From: Onishia taeanensis
GTDB lineage: Bacteria > Pseudomonadota > Gammaproteobacteria > Pseudomonadales > Halomonadaceae
DNA length: 64,000 nucleotides
Assembly (NCBI RefSeq): GCF_013349955.1
Contig: NZ_JABVXC010000004.1
Coordinates: 121,036 to 185,035 of the forward strand
Direction: 5' to 3'
Shown: positions 1 to 8,816 of the stretch, one piece after another
Layout of the letters: every line of letters begins with the position of its first letter
Numbering within the stretch: position 1 is the first letter of the stretch
Made by a program: the position numbers and the translations under genes
Notes under the pieces: model-generated
What the model saw: only the letters and a program-made list of their open reading frames with translations
What the model was told of the DNA's origin: nothing
Database searches by the model: none

Positions 1-2
1 CT

Positions 3-449
3 ATCTTCTTGATCATGGCGGCATCGGCGACGATAAGCTGGCTGCTGTCTTATGCTCAGGTGCCGACTCAGTTTGTCGAGTTGCTCACGCCCTACATTTC
101 AGACCCGATCGTTATTCTGTTGATGCTCAGCGGCATCACCTTCGTGACCGGCATGTTCATGGAAGAGGTGTCGGCTTTGATGCTGTTGACGCCGATCTTC
201 TCCCCGGTCGCCATGATGGCGGGTATCGATCCGGTGCACCTGGGTATCATCATTACACTCAACATCACCATCGCCTTGATTACGCCGCCGATGGGGGCCT
301 GTGTGTACGTTGCTGCCGCCGTGAGCCGACTCGAAATCGTGTCGCTGTTTCGAACGATCTGGCCGTTTGTGCTCATGGCCATTCTGGTGCTTCTGGTTTT
401 AATTGTGTTCCCGTCGCTGACGCTCTGGTTACCGACGGTCTTGGGGTAA
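3..449 (+). CDS. TRAP transporter large permease (DctM family), C-terminal part
   Basis: This is the last ~149 codons of the large membrane subunit of a TRAP (tripartite ATP-independent periplasmic) transporter; the start lies left of the window. The subunit carries substrate across the inner membrane using an ion gradient, together with a periplasmic binding protein and a small DctQ subunit. Visible are several hydrophobic segments, the conserved stretch FMEEVSALMLLTPIFSPVA, and the family motif of the type GIDPVHLGIIITLNITIALITPPMG near the end. The substrate cannot be read from this fragment. The stop at 447-449 is followed after 6 nt by the dipeptidase gene, so the two are probably one operon. 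Confidence 0.9.
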   Translation: MFLIMAASATISWLLSYAQVPTQFVELLTPYISDPIVILLMLSGITFVTGMFMEEVSALMLLTPIFSPVAMMAGIDPVHLGIIITLNITIALITPPMGACVYVAAAVSRLEIVSLFRTIWPFVLMAILVLLVLIVFPSLTLWLPTVLG

Positions 450-455
450 AGAACG

Positions 456-1223
456 ATGCCAACATTGAAAGAAGGGGCAACTAGGTCCTTCGCTACACCT
501 ATTCCTCACATGAGTGAGCCTGACTGGTCCAAAGTGAGCCAGATTCCCATCAATGAGAGTGATGAGCCATTGGTGCCTCTCGGTCTGGCACCGCTGCCTA
601 TCAAGGTATTTCCGGTATATGCCAAGCAAGGGGTGCCCGGCTCTGTCGATGAGTGCTACGTCAGGGAGACGACCTACCGTCGTCTGCTTAAGGTGGCACG
701 CTCTCTTCCCGACGGTATGGGGCTGGTGGTGCTGGATGGCTGGCGCCCCTGGCGGGTGCAGCAATATCTGTTCGATACGCTCTTTGAGTCATTGCGAGCG
801 CATTGCAGCGACTTGAGTGAGGCTGAACTGACGGTACGTACTCGCGAGTTCGTGTCGGTGCCTAGTCGTAGCCAGCAAGCCCCCAGCCCTCACCTGACCG
901 GTGGGGCGGTGGATGTCACGCTATGCGACGCTGATGGACTCTTGCTCGATATGGGCACCTTGTTCGATGAGGCAGTGAGCGAATCACATACCGTGTCGTT
1001 GGAAGCGCTCGAGGCTCCGACCGAGCGACAGTGTGTTGCCAGAGACAATCGGCGTTTGCTGTATAACGCGATGGCCGCCCAAGGCTTCACCAATCTGCCA
1101 AGCGAGTGGTGGCATTACGATTGTGGTGACCAGCTCTGGGCCTATCACAGTGATCAACCCGCCGCTCGTTATGGTCCGGCTGAGCTGGAGACGGTCGAGG
1201 ACCGGTGGCGTAAACAGCTATAG
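456..1223 (+). CDS. D-alanyl-D-alanine dipeptidase-like M15 metallopeptidase (VanX/DdpX family)
   Basis: A 255-residue zinc dipeptidase of family M15D, which cleaves D-Ala-D-Ala or similar dipeptides. Zinc-ligand motifs are visible: SPHLTGGAVDVTL (the SxHxxGxAxD pattern, residues ~146-158) and EWWHYDCGDQLWA (the ExWH pattern, Glu general base and third His ligand) in the C-terminal third. It is longer than E. coli DdpX (~193 residues), mainly at the N-terminus. A second start at 510 (MSEPDW) is possible, but the ATG at 456 sits just behind the TRAP stop and fits coupled translation. Its TRAP neighbour suggests uptake and breakdown of a peptide-like compound, as in ddp operons; this is inference. 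There is no sign of a VanH/VanA resistance cluster. Confidence 0.85.
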   Translation: MPTLKEGATRSFATPIPHMSEPDWSKVSQIPINESDEPLVPLGLAPLPIKVFPVYAKQGVPGSVDECYVRETTYRRLLKVARSLPDGMGLVVLDGWRPWRVQQYLFDTLFESLRAHCSDLSEAELTVRTREFVSVPSRSQQAPSPHLTGGAVDVTLCDADGLLLDMGTLFDEAVSESHTVSLEALEAPTERQCVARDNRRLLYNAMAAQGFTNLPSEWWHYDCGDQLWAYHSDQPAARYGPAELETVEDRWRKQL

Positions 1224-1306
1224 GGTGAGCACTCCCCACTTTTTTCCATCAACAGGAGTGGGCGCGAGCGCCACATTCGTCGCGCCTGCGCCCTGCCACT
1301 AGGCGT

Positions 1307-2338
1307 TCATTCGACGGTCAGCAGCATCTTGATAGCCTGTTCTTTTGCCGCTTCGCCAAAGATATCGTAGGCCTTTTCGATCTCGTCGAGCTTGAAGCGA
1401 TGAGTCACCAGCCCTGCGGGCTCGACGCTGCCGCTCTCGACGACTCTCATCAGTACTGGAATGGTGTCGGTGTTGACCAGACCCGTTCGCAGGGTAATGT
1501 TCTTGATCCACAGATCTTGCAGCCTGAGGTCGACGCTCTTGCCATGCACGCCGATATTGGCGATATGCCCGCCTGCACGCACGATGCGCTGGCAGATATC
1601 AAACGTCTCGGGAATCCCCACCGCTTCCATGGCGACATCTACGCCTTCGCCCCCGGTGAGCTTTTCAATGGCTTCGATTGGGTCCTGGGCAATGATGTCG
1701 GTGGCGCCGAGTTGCTTTGCCATCGCCAGCCGGTTCTCATCGGGATCGATCATGATGATTCGCGCTGGAGAGTAGAACCGTGAAGTCATCAGTGCTGCCA
1801 GGCCGATAGGGCCAGCGCCGACGATGGCGACGGTGTCGCCGAGCGTGACCTCGCCGTTCAGTGCGCCGATTTCGTGCCCGGTGGGCAGGATGTCGCTGAG
1901 CATCACCGCCGCCGCGCGATCCATCTCCTTGGGTAGCGGATAGAGGCTGTTATCTGCGTGTGGAATACGCACGTACTCAGCCTGGGTGCCATCAATCAAG
2001 TGGCCGAGTATCCAGCCGCCGTCGCGGCAGTGGGAATAGACACCGCGCTTGCAATAGTCGCAGCGCCCGCAGGAGGTGATGCAGGAGATCAGCACTTCGT
2101 CGCCAACCTGGATATTGCTCACCCCTTCACCGACCTCTTCGACCACCCCTACGCCTTCATGCCCCAAGATGCGACCTTCCGTGACCGCAGGGACATCGCC
2201 CTTCAAGATATGCAAATCGGTGCCGCAGATAGTGGTATGGGTGATGCGTACCACAGCGTCCGTCGGATTGATTAGCGTCGGGCGCGGCTTGTCTTCCCAG
2301 CGACGCTTGCCGGGACCATGGAATACCAGAGCCTTCAT
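1307..2338 (-). CDS. zinc-dependent alcohol dehydrogenase (MDR superfamily)
   Basis: A 343-residue cytosolic medium-chain dehydrogenase/reductase. The N-terminal GroES-like domain carries the catalytic-zinc motif ICGTDLH...GRILGHEGVG and the structural-zinc cysteines CGRCDYCKRGVYSHC (residues ~90-105). The Rossmann half has VAIVGAGPIGLAA for NAD(P). The sequence resembles the bacterial secondary-alcohol / isopropanol dehydrogenase-like group that acts on short alcohols; the real substrate is unknown. It stands alone, convergent with the dipeptidase gene and divergent from zinT. A good ribosome-binding site (AAGGAGG on the minus strand, about 2346-2352) precedes the ATG. Confidence 0.88.
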   Translation of the reverse strand: MKALVFHGPGKRRWEDKPRPTLINPTDAVVRITHTTICGTDLHILKGDVPAVTEGRILGHEGVGVVEEVGEGVSNIQVGDEVLISCITSCGRCDYCKRGVYSHCRDGGWILGHLIDGTQAEYVRIPHADNSLYPLPKEMDRAAAVMLSDILPTGHEIGALNGEVTLGDTVAIVGAGPIGLAALMTSRFYSPARIIMIDPDENRLAMAKQLGATDIIAQDPIEAIEKLTGGEGVDVAMEAVGIPETFDICQRIVRAGGHIANIGVHGKSVDLRLQDLWIKNITLRTGLVNTDTIPVLMRVVESGSVEPAGLVTHRFKLDEIEKAYDIFGEAAKEQAIKMLLTVE

Positions 2339-2513
2339 GACGCATCCTCCTTAAATGAAAAGAAACAGCCGATGAGCGGCCGCCAACGACCACTTACTTA
2401 GGATGGTATGAGGCGTTCATGGCCGCCTTGACGCACATCAAGGCAAGTCCCTGAGGACGGTACCAGGCTGCCACGGCAGGTATGGCCCGGAGCGGATGGA
2501 TAGTAATTGATTT

Positions 2514-2530
2514 ATGTTACGTTATAACAT
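2514..2530 (+). promoter_or_regulatory. probable Zur box upstream of zinT
   Basis: The 17-bp imperfect palindrome ATGTTACGTTATAACAT matches the gammaproteobacterial Zur-box core (TGTTATANTATAACA type) in 6 of 8 paired positions. It lies 48 nt before the zinT start, in an AT-rich patch typical of a promoter. A zur gene is present at 51627-52097, and zinT is a classical Zur target in enterobacteria, so zinc-starvation induction is the likely regulation. Confidence 0.75.
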
Positions 2531-2578
2531 AATGTTGGCGATTCGTTTTCCTACTCAACAGACACAGCGAGTTCCACG

Positions 2579-3379
2579 ATGCGTTTCCCAGCTGCAATCA
2601 CAAGCCGTGCCTTCACTTTCGGTGTGCTGACGCTGGCAGTGCTTCAGAGTGCACAAGCATCTCAGCACGACCACGACGGGCATGAACACCATCACGACGA
2701 TCATCATGATCACAGCCATCAGCCTCACCACGACCACGACCACGACCACGACTACGACTACGACTACGACTACGACCACGATCATGAGCAGGAAAATAGC
2801 CATGCACATGGCCACCGCCATGACCAGGACGCAGATATCTATGCCGGGTATTTTCAGGACAGCCAGATAAAAGATCGATCGCTTGCGGATTGGCAAGGGG
2901 ACTGGCAATCCGTCTACCCCTTCCTGCAAAGCGGGGCACTTGACCGGGTCTTTGCTTACAAGGCAGAGCGAGCAGAAGAGAAAACAGCGCAGGCGTATAA
3001 AAAATACTACGAGATGGGCTATCAAACAGAGGTCGACCGTATCGTCATTCAAGGAGATGCGGTGAGCTTCTATCACGGCGACGACGTGGTAACCGGCACC
3101 TATGGCTATGATGGCTTTGAAATCTTGACCTATAAGGCAGGCAATCGGGGGGTGAGATATATCTTCGCGCTTGAAGATGACGCGGCAAATGCCAATCCCG
3201 GGCTTCCCGACTTTATCCAGTTCAGTGATCACAGCATCTTTCCCACCCAAGCCGGACACTTCCACCTGTACTGGGGAGATGACCGCCAGGCCTTGCTCGA
3301 CGAGGTCATGAACTGGCCGACCTACTACCCGACAGACATGAGTGGGCAGCAGGTTGCTGAGGAAATGATGTCGCACTGA
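2579..3379 (+). CDS. zinT: ZinT-family periplasmic zinc-binding protein with His/Asp-rich tail
   Basis: A 266-residue exported protein. A signal peptide (residues 1-28, cleavage near AQAS) is followed by a ~60-residue stretch of His and Asp, then a ZinT/YodA lipocalin-like domain starting at DADIYAGYFQDSQIKDRSLADW and ending with HFHLYWGDD. ZinT takes up zinc in the periplasm and hands it to the ZnuABC importer when zinc is scarce. The His/Asp tail, partly HDHDHD and partly YDYDYD, is longer and more regular than in the E. coli protein. A Zur box precedes the gene. The opposite strand reads as a poly-valine open frame here, which is only the complement of the His/Asp codons. No znu genes lie in the window. 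Confidence 0.9.
   Translation: MRFPAAITSRAFTFGVLTLAVLQSAQASQHDHDGHEHHHDDHHDHSHQPHHDHDHDHDYDYDYDYDHDHEQENSHAHGHRHDQDADIYAGYFQDSQIKDRSLADWQGDWQSVYPFLQSGALDRVFAYKAERAEEKTAQAYKKYYEMGYQTEVDRIVIQGDAVSFYHGDDVVTGTYGYDGFEILTYKAGNRGVRYIFALEDDAANANPGLPDFIQFSDHSIFPTQAGHFHLYWGDDRQALLDEVMNWPTYYPTDMSGQQVAEEMMSH
2729..2782 (+). repeat. in-frame hexanucleotide repeat in zinT
   Basis: Nine head-to-tail hexamers: four CACGAC, four TACGAC, then CACGAT. They encode HD and YD dipeptides at residues 51-68 of ZinT. Because the unit is 6 bp, slippage would change the metal-binding tail length without breaking the reading frame. Confidence 0.9.
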
Positions 3380-3534
3380 AACGGCCCCTGTCTTTTGCGC
3401 CAGGTTCTTGTGACAGCTGCAGCGCCTATCGAGCCCGGTCGACCACCTGTCCGGTGCGCACTTTTGTCCCAGCGCGGGAAGGCACAATAGGTTGTATCAT
3501 CACCAGATGATATTGCCGGCTCGATGGGGGCCCT

Positions 3535-4920
3535 GTGCTCAAGCGACTCATTCCCTTGCTGATCCTGGCCTTGGGTGGGCTGGTATTCATCTATCTCAAG
3601 ATGACGGCGCCGGCTCCAACTGAGGTGACCGCCGCGGAGCGGAGCTGGCGCGTGACGTCGATGCCTGTCGAATTGGCGTCACATCGGCCGGTGGTACCGT
3701 TGTATGGCAGCGTGGTGGCGCCTGATTTGATTACCGTGACCGCACCTCTGGCAGCACGCGTGTCGATGCGGCCGGTACATGATGGCCAGCGCGTAGCCGA
3801 GGGCGAGCTCTTGGTCGCGCTTGACGAGGCGGATGTGCAGCCACCGCTCACCCAGGCGCGGGCCGAGGTCGCTGATCTCGAAGCGCAGATAGAGAGCGAA
3901 CAGATCGGCTATGCCAACGACCAGCAGGCCCTGCGTCGTGAGCAGGCGATACTCGATAACGCGCTGCGTCGTCTCGAGCGGGCCCAGTCACTGGCTTCGC
4001 GCAACCTCCTTGCCCAGTCTGAGCTCGATGATGCCCATGACGGTGAGGACCAGGCGCGGCTGACCGTGGCCAATCGTCAGCGCCTGCTCGACGAGCATCC
4101 TACCCGACTCAAACGACTTCAGGCCCAGCTCGAGCGTGCTCGTGCAGGCCTCGAAGTCGCCGAGCGAGATGCTGCGCGCAGCCGTGTTATGGCCCCCTTC
4201 GATGGCGTGATTACCCGCATTGAAGCCGCTCCCGGCGATCGTGTCGCCAGCGGTGCGGCCTTGCTGAGCCTTTATCCGCTGAGCGGACTCGAGTTGCGGG
4301 CTCGAGTCCCCAACCGCTATCAGGACGACATTCTTACCGCGCTGCGCGAGGGGCAGCCGCTTTGGGCCAGGGTGCCCGAGCGTGATATCGAGCTACGTTT
4401 GCAGCGGCTGGCCGGGGAGGGCGATCCGGCCGGCACCGAGGCGATACTGTCCATCGCACCTGTTTTCGCACCTACTCTCTCACCTACTCTGGTAACCACA
4501 ACCCGCACAACCACACCCCTCGCCACCACAGCCGAAGGCGGTCTGGTGCGACCTGGCAACATGCTTTCCGTGCTCCTCGAATTGCCTCCGGTGCCCAACA
4601 GCCTGGCCGTGCCATACAGCACCCTCTACGGCAACGATACGCTCTACCTGGTGAATGATGACGACCGACTCGAGCGGCTGAACGTGACCGTGCTGGGTGA
4701 AACGATCCCAGATGCAGTCGAACAGAATGACGCTGCAAAGAATGAAACGGTAAAAGATGACTCGGCGATGCGCTCGAGAGAGCGCTGGCTGCTAGTGAAA
4801 AGTGATGCGCTGGCCTCTGGACAGCGTGTGGTGACGACGCATCTGCCCAACGCCGTGGACGGTTTGCTGGTTGACGACGGCAAGTCGGCGGCGGTCAGCG
4901 ACGAGGAGTCGACGCCTTGA
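3535..4920 (+). CDS. RND efflux periplasmic adaptor (HlyD/MFP family)
   Basis: A 461-residue membrane-fusion protein. A single N-terminal hydrophobic segment (residues 4-22) is followed by a biotinyl-lipoyl-like domain (LAARVSMRPVHDGQRVAEGELLVALDEADV, ~75-104), a long coiled coil (~105-210) and a second lipoyl half (APFDGVITRIEAAPGDRV). It bridges the inner-membrane RND pump and an outer-membrane channel. The GTG start is chosen because a GGGGG ribosome-binding tract (3526-3530) sits just ahead and the signal anchor begins there. Its stop overlaps the permease start by 4 nt (TTGA). No outer-membrane factor gene is nearby, so it probably uses a shared TolC-like channel. Confidence 0.9.
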   Translation: MLKRLIPLLILALGGLVFIYLKMTAPAPTEVTAAERSWRVTSMPVELASHRPVVPLYGSVVAPDLITVTAPLAARVSMRPVHDGQRVAEGELLVALDEADVQPPLTQARAEVADLEAQIESEQIGYANDQQALRREQAILDNALRRLERAQSLASRNLLAQSELDDAHDGEDQARLTVANRQRLLDEHPTRLKRLQAQLERARAGLEVAERDAARSRVMAPFDGVITRIEAAPGDRVASGAALLSLYPLSGLELRARVPNRYQDDILTALREGQPLWARVPERDIELRLQRLAGEGDPAGTEAILSIAPVFAPTLSPTLVTTTRTTTPLATTAEGGLVRPGNMLSVLLELPPVPNSLAVPYSTLYGNDTLYLVNDDDRLERLNVTVLGETIPDAVEQNDAAKNETVKDDSAMRSRERWLLVKSDALASGQRVVTTHLPNAVDGLLVDDGKSAAVSDEESTP

Positions 4921-7900
4921 GTCGTCGCCGCGGCATCATCGGTTTCTTCGTTCACCACAAGGTGGCGGCCAATCTGATCATGCTGATGATGCTGCTGGGC
5001 GGGTCTCTGGCAGTACTGCGCATGAACATCCAGTTTTTCCCGACCTTTGCGCTGGATGTGGTCAGCGTGCAGGTAGTCTGGAGCGGTGCCTCGGCGGAAG
5101 ACGTCGAAGAAGGCATTACCGTGCCACTCGAGCAGCGCCTGAAAAGCGTGGAGGGACTCAAGCGCATGACCTCCACCTCCGCTCAGGGTGTGTCGAGCCT
5201 GACGCTGGAGTTCAACGAAGGCACCGATTCCATCATCGCACTGGATGACGTGCGCCAGCAGGTCGATGAGTTCACTAATCTGCCCGCCGATGCCGAGCGA
5301 CCTCAGGTGATTCGCGTCGCCCGCTACGACCCGGTTGCCAGGCTATTGATACATGGGGACCTGGCCCCCGCAGAACTGCGCCGGCTAGCGCATCGCTTCG
5401 AAAATGAGCTGTTGCAGGCCGGTATAGACCGAGTGGAAATCAGCGGCCTGCCCGAACAGCAGATCAGCATCGAGGTGCCGGCCGAGCGGCTGATGACGCT
5501 TCAGCTCAGCCTCGATCAGATCGCTGACCGGGTGCAGGGCCTATCGCGGGATCTGCCGGCGGGGCTGATGGGGCAACAGGACAGCACCCGCGAGCTACGC
5601 TCGATAGAACAGCGCCGCGATCCCCAGGCCTTTGCCGAGCTGCCCGTGGTGGCCGATCAGCGGGCGCAGCTTCGCCTGGGCGACATTGCCACCCTGCGAC
5701 AGGAGCCTCAGGACGGCCAGACCACGCTGTCGCGCTCCGGGGCCCCGGCGGTTGAGCTGTTGTTACAGCGGGCCGAAGACGGTAACTCCCTCGATGCCGC
5801 CCAGGTGCTCGAGGAGTGGTTGGCCGATACTCGCCCGACGCTGCCGCCGTCGGTGACCATCGAAGCCTATGACGAGAGTTGGCAGCTGATTGATGATCGT
5901 ATCTCGCTGCTGGTCGGCAATGGCCTGGGCGGGCTGTTGCTGGTCATGGTGCTGCTATATCTGTTCTTGCCGGGAAGGGTCGCCTTCTGGGTGGCGGTAG
6001 GGATTCCCACCGCCTTTTTGGCGGCGCTGGCGGTGCTGTGGGGCATCGGTGGGTCGATCAACATGATCTCGCTGTTTGCACTGATCATGGCGCTGGGGGT
6101 GATCGTCGATGATGCCATCGTGGTCGGTGAGGATGCCGATGCCCACTACCGCCTCGGCGAAGCCTCGCATCTTGCTTCGGAAGGCGCGGCCAAACGCATG
6201 GTGTGGCCGGTGCTGGCCTCGTCGTTGACCACCGTGGCGGCCTTTATGCCGCTGCTGGTGGTCGGCGGGGTGATCGGTAATATCCTCGTCGATATCCCCT
6301 TGGTGATGATCTGCGTGTTGGTGGCGTCCTTGCTCGAGTGCTTCATCGTGTTGCCGGCGCATCTGCGTCATGCCTTCCAGCCGGCGCCGGTTGGCCGTCG
6401 TCCGCATCCGGTCACGCGGCTGCGCGAGCGCTTCGATAAGGGATTCGAGCGCTTCCGCGAGGGGCCTTTCCGAGCCTTTTCTATCTTCACGCTGCGCCAT
6501 CGCGCCGCCACTATTGCCTCTGGCGTTGCCGTGATGCTTGTCACCATTGGTCTGTTGGTGGGTGGGCGGATCAGCTTCGAGTTTTTCCCGACGCCTGAAT
6601 CCAGCATCCTCTACGCCAATGCCAGCTTCGTCTCTGGCACCGACCGTGAACGGGTGGATCGTTTCCTTGGCCACCTGGAAGACACCCTGGACGAGACCGA
6701 GCAGGCCTTCGGTGTGCCGCTGGTGGTACATGCCGTGACACTGCATGGCAGTAGTCTCGATGACGACGGCGGCAGTCGCAGCGGCGATCAGGTCGGTGCG
6801 ATGCGCTTGGAACTGGTATCCCCGGATGCCCGTGAGGTTCGCAATGCCGAGTTCATTACCGCCTGGCGCAAGCGTATTCACCTACCGCCGGGACTCGACA
6901 ACCTGAGTATCAGCGAGCGGCGCGCGGGGCCACCGGGAGAGGACGTCAATATCCGACTGAGCGGTGATGACCCGATGGTGCTCAAGCAGGCGGCGACGAC
7001 GCTTGCCGCCGCACTTTCCAACCTTCCGGGAGTGCTGAATACCAATGACGACATGCCCTGGGGGCGAGAGCAGCTGGTTTACTCCTTGAGCCCCCAAGGC
7101 GAGGCGCTGGGGCTGACCACGGAATCGCTGGGCAGGCAATTGCGTGCGGCCTTCGACGGCCGCCTGGTTCAGAAGTATCAGCATGGGGCCGATGAAATTG
7201 AGGTGATAGTCCTGCTGCCCAGAGAACAGCGCGAGCGGCTAAGCACCTTGTCGCGTCTGCCGATTCGTCTCGAGGATGGACGCTTCGTGCCGCTTGATCA
7301 GGTGATGGAGCTCTCTTATCGACAGGGATTCGAGGCACTGCGGCATGCGGATGGTCAGTTGGCGGTCGAGGTGACCGCTGTCCTCAATCAGGCCGTCACT
7401 TCCAGTGACCAGGTGCTAACTAGTCTAGAGGCCCGGGTTCTGCCGCAGCTGGCTCAGGAGCACCGCCTGCGTTACAGCTTCGAGGGTCGCTCGGCGGATC
7501 AGCGCGACACCCTTGGCGATATGCGCACCGGCTTGATCATGGGGCTGGCGCTGATGTTCGTGGTGCTGGCCTGGGTCTTTGCCTCCTGGAGCCTGCCGCT
7601 GATCGTGATGGCGATCATCCCGTTTGCGCTGGTGGGGGCGCTGCTGGGCCACTGGGCGCTGGGCATCAAGCTGACGATCCTCTCGCTGTTCGGGCTCTTT
7701 GGGCTATCCGGCATCGTGGTCAATAACGCCATCATCCTGGTGAGTTTCTACCGCCAGCAGCGGGAGAAGGGCCTGGATATCGATACGGCGCTGGTTGAAG
7801 CCGCAGTGCAGCGGGTCAGGGCGGTGCTGTTGACGTCGCTGACCACCATTGGCGGCTTGATGCCACTGCTCTTCGAGACCTCGCTCCAGGCGCAGTTCTT

Positions 7901-8063
7901 GATTCCCATGGCGGTCTCCATCGCCTTCGGCCTGGGCTTTTCGACGCTGCTGGTGCTGGCCGTGATTCCGGCGCTGCTCTCCTATTTGGAGCAGTGGCGC
8001 GCCTCGCGAGCTACTGCAACGCCGCCATCTTCCGGCCTGCCTTCGTCAACATCCAACGAGTGA
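4917..8063 (+). CDS. RND family efflux permease (AcrB/HAE-like)
   Basis: A 1048-residue inner-membrane resistance-nodulation-division pump that exports drugs or toxic organics using the proton gradient. It has the duplicated RND layout: TM1 near residues 10-30, a large periplasmic loop, TM2-6 (~330-480), a second loop and TM8-12 (~870-1030). The proton-relay aspartates are visible in LGVIVDDAIVVGEDADAHYR (~TM4). Translation probably starts at the TTG overlapping the adaptor stop. The substrate is unknown. It lies directly upstream of acuR, with 64 nt and an operator between, so it could be partly read together with the acrylate genes, but it has no such operator of its own. Confidence 0.9.
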   Translation: MSRRRGIIGFFVHHKVAANLIMLMMLLGGSLAVLRMNIQFFPTFALDVVSVQVVWSGASAEDVEEGITVPLEQRLKSVEGLKRMTSTSAQGVSSLTLEFNEGTDSIIALDDVRQQVDEFTNLPADAERPQVIRVARYDPVARLLIHGDLAPAELRRLAHRFENELLQAGIDRVEISGLPEQQISIEVPAERLMTLQLSLDQIADRVQGLSRDLPAGLMGQQDSTRELRSIEQRRDPQAFAELPVVADQRAQLRLGDIATLRQEPQDGQTTLSRSGAPAVELLLQRAEDGNSLDAAQVLEEWLADTRPTLPPSVTIEAYDESWQLIDDRISLLVGNGLGGLLLVMVLLYLFLPGRVAFWVAVGIPTAFLAALAVLWGIGGSINMISLFALIMALGVIVDDAIVVGEDADAHYRLGEASHLASEGAAKRMVWPVLASSLTTVAAFMPLLVVGGVIGNILVDIPLVMICVLVASLLECFIVLPAHLRHAFQPAPVGRRPHPVTRLRERFDKGFERFREGPFRAFSIFTLRHRAATIASGVAVMLVTIGLLVGGRISFEFFPTPESSILYANASFVSGTDRERVDRFLGHLEDTLDETEQAFGVPLVVHAVTLHGSSLDDDGGSRSGDQVGAMRLELVSPDAREVRNAEFITAWRKRIHLPPGLDNLSISERRAGPPGEDVNIRLSGDDPMVLKQAATTLAAALSNLPGVLNTNDDMPWGREQLVYSLSPQGEALGLTTESLGRQLRAAFDGRLVQKYQHGADEIEVIVLLPREQRERLSTLSRLPIRLEDGRFVPLDQVMELSYRQGFEALRHADGQLAVEVTAVLNQAVTSSDQVLTSLEARVLPQLAQEHRLRYSFEGRSADQRDTLGDMRTGLIMGLALMFVVLAWVFASWSLPLIVMAIIPFALVGALLGHWALGIKLTILSLFGLFGLSGIVVNNAIILVSFYRQQREKGLDIDTALVEAAVQRVRAVLLTSLTTIGGLMPLLFETSLQAQFLIPMAVSIAFGLGFSTLLVLAVIPALLSYLEQWRASRATATPPSSGLPSSTSNE

Positions 8064-8101
8064 GACACCTGTTGCGGGCTTGGTGAAGGGCTTGATGCAA
8101 C

Positions 8102-8116
8102 TAGACGGCTGGTCTA
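8102..8116 (+). promoter_or_regulatory. AcuR-type operator upstream of acuR
   Basis: TAGACGGCTGGTCTA, a 15-bp palindrome with TAGAC/GTCTA arms, ends 11 nt before the acuR ATG. The same arms recur before acuI (8818-8832). A duplicated palindrome in front of a TetR-family regulator gene and its neighbour is the usual sign of autorepression plus target repression. The arms also resemble the NemR-type TetR operator (TAGACC...GGTCTA). Confidence 0.75.
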
Positions 8117-8127
8117 AATTAACCGCT

Positions 8128-8769
8128 ATGACTGACACTACCGCCATTCGCCGCCGTGGCAGGCCGCCCAGGGTGCGGCGAGACAACCCGGACACCCGGG
8201 AGGCGTTGATTCGCAGCGGCCTGGAAGTGCTCACCGAGCAGGGCTTCAGGGCTGCCGGCATCGACGGCATCCTCAAGCGAGTCGGCGTGCCCAAGGGCTC
8301 CTTCTATCATTACTTCTCCAGCAAGGAGGTCTTCGGGCGAGCCGTGCTTGAGCAGTATGCGGCCTTTTTTGCGCGCAAGCTCGATCGCCACTTGTGTGAC
8401 GCCTCCTTGCCGCCGCTGTCACGTATCGAGGCGTTTGCCGAGGATGCCAAGCAGGGCATGGCCCGACATGGCTTCCGGCGCGGCTGCCTGGTAGGCAACC
8501 TAGGCCAGGAGATCGGCCTATTGCCAGACAGCTATCGAGCGGCCCTCGAGCAGGTGCTCGGCGACTGGCAGGAACGACTGGCAGAGTGTCTCGATGAGGC
8601 GCGCGCAAGCGGTGAGCTGGCCCCCGGCGCCGATTGCGGTGCCCTGGCGGACTATTTCTGGATCGGCTGGGAAGGGGCCGTGATGCGCGCCAAATTGAAG
8701 GAATCGGCGGCGCCGCTGGATACGTTTCTGGCCGCCTTCATGGCGGGATTACCTCGCCGACGCGACTGA
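8128..8769 (+). CDS. acuR: TetR-family acrylate-responsive regulator AcuR
   Basis: A 213-residue TetR repressor. The N-terminal helix-turn-helix is at about residues 25-70 (GIDGILKRVGVPKGSFYHYFSSKE), and the ligand domain carries MARHGFRRGCLVGNLGQE, a stretch I recognise from AcuR of Rhodobacter. AcuR represses acuI and is released by acrylate-type ligands. An in-frame TTG at 8080 would add 16 residues, but the ATG at 8128 starts at the normal family N-terminus and lies after the operator. The gene is followed by a rho-independent terminator and then by acuI with a copy of the same operator. Confidence 0.85.
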   Translation: MTDTTAIRRRGRPPRVRRDNPDTREALIRSGLEVLTEQGFRAAGIDGILKRVGVPKGSFYHYFSSKEVFGRAVLEQYAAFFARKLDRHLCDASLPPLSRIEAFAEDAKQGMARHGFRRGCLVGNLGQEIGLLPDSYRAALEQVLGDWQERLAECLDEARASGELAPGADCGALADYFWIGWEGAVMRAKLKESAAPLDTFLAAFMAGLPRRRD

Positions 8770-8784
8770 CGCCGGACGCTGGAC

Positions 8785-8808
8785 CTCGATCCATGGGTCG
8801 AGTTTTTT
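8785..8808 (+). terminator. rho-independent terminator after acuR
   Basis: A 7-bp stem (arms start CTCGA and end TCGAG, one G-U pair) with a CATG loop, followed by six T (8803-8808). It separates acuR from acuI, so acuI must have its own promoter; the operator at 8818 fits that. Confidence 0.75.
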
Positions 8809-8816
8809 ATCCATGA

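Noticed and set aside
2555-3487. 310-codon minus-strand open frame with a long poly-valine run opposite zinT
   Set aside because: It is the exact complement of the His/Asp codon repeat; the plus-strand ZinT has a signal peptide, a Zur box and family similarity.
5955-6881. 308-codon minus-strand open frame inside the first RND permease
   Set aside because: Composition is His/Arg/Gln-rich, as expected for the complement of a membrane-protein gene; no family resemblance.
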